Source: an uncultured Ignavibacteria bacterium (GTDB taxonomy: Bacteria; Bacteroidota; Ignavibacteria; Ignavibacteriales; Ignavibacteriaceae). From it: DNA of 6,492 nt. A program made the translations under genes and the position numbers. Under the pieces are notes generated by a model. It saw only the letters and a list, made by a program, of their open reading frames with translations. It ran no database searches and was not told the origin of the DNA. This document shows positions 3,859-6,492 of the stretch, piece after piece. The first letter of the stretch is position 1, and every line of letters starts with the position of its first letter. The stretch spans positions 1 through 6,492 of the forward strand of contig CALKUG010000391.1 of the NCBI GenBank assembly GCA_937996765.1, in the 5' to 3' direction.

Positions 3859-6492
3859 ATGCAAAGATTTGAAATATACGATACATTCGATAAACGACAT
3901 ATAGGCCCCTCGCCAGAGGAAACCTCACAAATGTGTAAGGTTATTGGAGTTGAATCGGTTGATGAATTGATAAATAAAACGATTCCCGGTCATATCAGAT
4001 TGAAAACAACTCTGCAAGTTCCCGGACCGCTTACTGAATTCCAATATTTAGAGTACATACACTCACTGGGTAAAAAAAATAAAATTGCCAAATCATATAT
4101 AGGTTTGGGTTATTACCCAACAATTACCCCACCCGTTATTCAGCGTAATATTCTTGAGAATCCCGGTTGGTACACACAATACACTCCTTATCAAGCCGAA
4201 ATAGCACAAGGTCGACTTGAAGCCTTATTTAACTTTCAGACAATGATAGTTGATTTGACCGGATTGCCAATTGCTAATGCATCATTACTCGATGAAGCAA
4301 CAGCCGCTGCCGAAGCTATGCTGATGTTTAATGCTCACAAAAAAGATGTAGGAGCTACCAAATTCTTTATTGATGAAGAGGTTTTCCCTCAAACTTTAGA
4401 AGTGGTAAAAACGCGCGCATACCCCAAAGATATTGAAATAGTAGTAGGTGATGCGTTAAAGCATAATTTTACAAACGAGTATTTCGGAATATTATTACAG
4501 TTCCCTAATGCTGCCGGTAATGCAATTGATTATACTCAGCTTATTGCATCAGTAAAAACTCTTAATATTCAAACGGTTGTAGCCGCTGACTTACTTTCGT
4601 TAGCTTTATTTACACCTCCGGGTGAAATAGGTGCAAATGCAGTTGTTGGTTCAACTCAGCGTTTTGGTGTTCCAATGGGTTATGGCGGACCTCACGCCGG
4701 GTTCCTCTCAACCACGGAAGATTATAAACGTTCTATCCCAGGTAGAATTATTGGTCAATCTATTGATGCTCAAGGGAAACCTGCATTTAGAATGGCTTTA
4801 CAAACTCGCGAACAACATATCAAACGTGAAAAAGCTACAAGTAATATTTGTACCGCACAGGTTTTGCTTTCTGTTATGGCTTCGATGTATGCCGTATATC
4901 ATGGGCCAAACGGAATTCGTGAAATATCCTCTCGTATTCATGCACTCACCTCAGCACTTGCCTTTGGATTAAAACGTTTGGGTTATACAACACTCAGTGA
5001 AAACTTTTTTGATACACTAACTATAGTTGGTATTGATAAAAACGTAATGAAGTCAATCCATTCAACTACCGAAGAGAAACTTATCAATTTTAACTATCCG
5101 TCTGATGGAGTGGTTGGAATCGCTCTAAGCGAAGTTACTACTCTCGAAAATGTTGTTGAAATATTACAAATATTTGCTGATGCTAATGGTCTGGAATTTG
5201 ACTGGAAGATTTTCACTGAATACGTTTCAAATGTTCCGGAAACATCAGTTAAAATATTAAACAGAACATCGGCTTATCTTACTCACCCGATATTTAATTC
5301 GTATCGTAGCGAAACCGAGTTGATGCGTTATATCAAGAGATTAGAGAACAAGGATATCTCTTTAGTGCACTCCATGATTGCACTTGGAAGCTGCACCATG
5401 AAACTTAATGCCGCTGCCGAAATGATGGGCGTTACTTTACCTGAGTTTGGAAACATACATCCATTTGCTCCTAAAGAGCAAGCTCAAGGATATAAAGAGC
5501 TTATTGGAGAATTAGAGTGCTCGTTAGCAGGAATAACAGGATTTGCAGGCGTTTCGATGCAACCAAACTCCGGCGCCCAAGGCGAGTATGCCGGTCTTTT
5601 GGTAATTAGATTCTATCAGGAATCTCGCGGTCAAGGACACAGAAAAATATGTCTTATTCCATCATCTGCGCATGGAACAAATCCTGCGAGCGCGGTTATG
5701 GCAGGATATGATGTTGTAGTTGTACGTTGCGATGAAATGGGTAATATAGATGTCGCAGATCTGAAAGCTAAAGCCGAACTACATAAAGATAATTTGGCTG
5801 CTCTTATGGTAACCTACCCCAGTACCCATGGTGTATTCGAAGAATCCATTGTAGATATCTGCGAAACAATACATAGTCATGGCGGACAGGTTTATATGGA
5901 TGGTGCTAATATGAACGCGCAAGTTGGATTAACATCTCCTGCATTGATTGGAGCAGATGTATGCCACTTAAATCTTCATAAAACTTTTGCTATCCCTCAT
6001 GGCGGTGGAGGTCCTGGAATGGGACCAATTTGCGTAGCTGAGCATTTAGTGCCGTTTTTGCCATCACACCCTTTTGCACCAAAGCCTTCCAAAAACTCAG
6101 ACGGATTATACAGGACAGTTTCTGCTGCTCCATTTGGTTCAGCGAGCATACTTATTATTTCGCTTGGTTATATAATGATGTTAGGCGAACGAGGATTAAC
6201 AAACGCTACTAAGTTCGCAATTTTTAATGCAAACTACCTAAAGGCAAGGCTTATTGAAAAATATCCTGTTCTTTATGTAGGTACAAACGGAACCGTAGCT
6301 CACGAGTGCATTTTTGATATGCGTGAGTTCAAGAGAACGGCAGGTATTGAAGTTGAGGATATCGCAAAGCGTTTGATGGATTACGGATTCCATGCTCCAA
6401 CAGTATCGTTCCCTGTAGCGGGCACCCTTATGGTTGAACCAACTGAGAGCGAAGCGAAAGCGGAGCTTGATCGTTTCACGGCAGCAATGCTG
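3859..6492 (+). CDS. gcvP: glycine dehydrogenase (decarboxylating), P-protein, fused form; 3' end beyond window
   Basis: GcvP is the pyridoxal-phosphate enzyme of the glycine cleavage system. It decarboxylates glycine and passes the aminomethyl group to the lipoyl arm of GcvH. The frame is open from ATG 3859 to the window edge, 878 codons without interruption; roughly 75-80 residues should be missing compared with the usual ~950-residue fused enzyme. The N-terminal half shows FDKRHIGP (10-17), NASLLDEATAAAEAM (from 140), MGYGGPHAG (273-281) and REQHIKREKATSNICTAQ (317-334). The catalytic C-terminal half shows GSCTMKLN (510-517), QPNSGAQGEYAGL (568-580), SSAHGTNPASA (602-612), YPSTHG (653-658), DGANMNAQVG (from 681) and the PLP lysine K708 in LNLHKTFAIPHGGGGPG. 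Both halves being in one chain excludes the split gcvPA/gcvPB arrangement of Firmicutes and Thermotoga. The start has only a weak GGAA (3850-3853) upstream, but the FDKRHIGP motif so near the N-terminus supports it. No other glycine cleavage gene is in view. Confidence 0.97.
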   Translation, partial: MQRFEIYDTFDKRHIGPSPEETSQMCKVIGVESVDELINKTIPGHIRLKTTLQVPGPLTEFQYLEYIHSLGKKNKIAKSYIGLGYYPTITPPVIQRNILENPGWYTQYTPYQAEIAQGRLEALFNFQTMIVDLTGLPIANASLLDEATAAAEAMLMFNAHKKDVGATKFFIDEEVFPQTLEVVKTRAYPKDIEIVVGDALKHNFTNEYFGILLQFPNAAGNAIDYTQLIASVKTLNIQTVVAADLLSLALFTPPGEIGANAVVGSTQRFGVPMGYGGPHAGFLSTTEDYKRSIPGRIIGQSIDAQGKPAFRMALQTREQHIKREKATSNICTAQVLLSVMASMYAVYHGPNGIREISSRIHALTSALAFGLKRLGYTTLSENFFDTLTIVGIDKNVMKSIHSTTEEKLINFNYPSDGVVGIALSEVTTLENVVEILQIFADANGLEFDWKIFTEYVSNVPETSVKILNRTSAYLTHPIFNSYRSETELMRYIKRLENKDISLVHSMIALGSCTMKLNAAAEMMGVTLPEFGNIHPFAPKEQAQGYKELIGELECSLAGITGFAGVSMQPNSGAQGEYAGLLVIRFYQESRGQGHRKICLIPSSAHGTNPASAVMAGYDVVVVRCDEMGNIDVADLKAKAELHKDNLAALMVTYPSTHGVFEESIVDICETIHSHGGQVYMDGANMNAQVGLTSPALIGADVCHLNLHKTFAIPHGGGGPGMGPICVAEHLVPFLPSHPFAPKPSKNSDGLYRTVSAAPFGSASILIISLGYIMMLGERGLTNATKFAIFNANYLKARLIEKYPVLYVGTNGTVAHECIFDMREFKRTAGIEVEDIAKRLMDYGFHAPTVSFPVAGTLMVEPTESEAKAELDRFTAAML

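Noticed and set aside
4631..4972. A 113-codon + strand frame inside gcvP
   Set aside because: It is a shifted frame within the uninterrupted gcvP reading frame, which carries all family motifs here (MGYGGPHAG, REQHIKREKATSNICTAQ). It is not a separate gene or sign of a frameshift.
1..6492. Mobile element, CRISPR array, tRNA/rRNA gene or defence island
   Set aside because: No direct-repeat arrays, terminal inverted repeats, transposase motifs or RNA gene signatures were seen. The window is almost fully occupied by housekeeping genes of uniform composition.

Overview
The window is an AT-leaning stretch of ordinary bacterial chromosome in which every convincing gene lies on the + strand. It carries the end of a fatty-acid synthesis cluster (fabG, acpP, fabF), then rnc, then a long open gcvP that leaves the window at its right edge. 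The fabG-acpP-fabF-rnc order is widespread in bacteria. The DUF3109-like cysteine-rich protein, the single-chain (fused) GcvP and the protein sequences suggest the Bacteroidota/Chlorobi/Ignavibacteriota side of the tree. Recognisable Shine-Dalgarno sequences before fabG, acpP and fabF fit Chlorobi/Ignavibacteria-like lineages better than classical Bacteroidia. This placement is inference from memory of these families, not from a search.

Layout. Bases 1-53 hold the last 16 codons of an unidentified gene whose stop overlaps the next start (ATGA). Bases 50-634 encode a 194-residue cysteine-rich protein of the DUF3109/YkgJ type. fabG (651-1394) follows after 16 bases. acpP (1465-1701) lies after a 70-base gap containing a 9-T run, which is preceded by a hairpin in the end of fabG. 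fabF (1784-3028) follows an 82-base gap filled by a long, well-paired intrinsic-terminator-like hairpin; the fabF ribosome binding site begins directly after its T-tract. rnc (3034-3789) starts five bases after fabF with a TTG codon. A 69-base AT-rich gap then leads into gcvP (3859 to beyond 6492).

How the genes work together. FabF condenses malonyl-ACP with the growing acyl-ACP, and FabG reduces the resulting 3-ketoacyl-ACP, both using the AcpP carrier. RNase III (rnc) is a frequent passenger at the end of this cluster and processes double-stranded RNA. GcvP is the glycine-decarboxylating P-protein of the glycine cleavage system and is metabolically separate; a weak promoter-like sequence lies in front of it.

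I do not see a new defence, mobile or otherwise exotic system here. The most interesting signal is regulatory. acpP is bracketed by two hairpin-plus-T-tract elements, which would let the cell make a short, abundant ACP message while fabF and rnc depend on read-through. The 22-pair hairpin in front of fabF is also long enough to be considered as a target of the RNase III encoded one gene further on.
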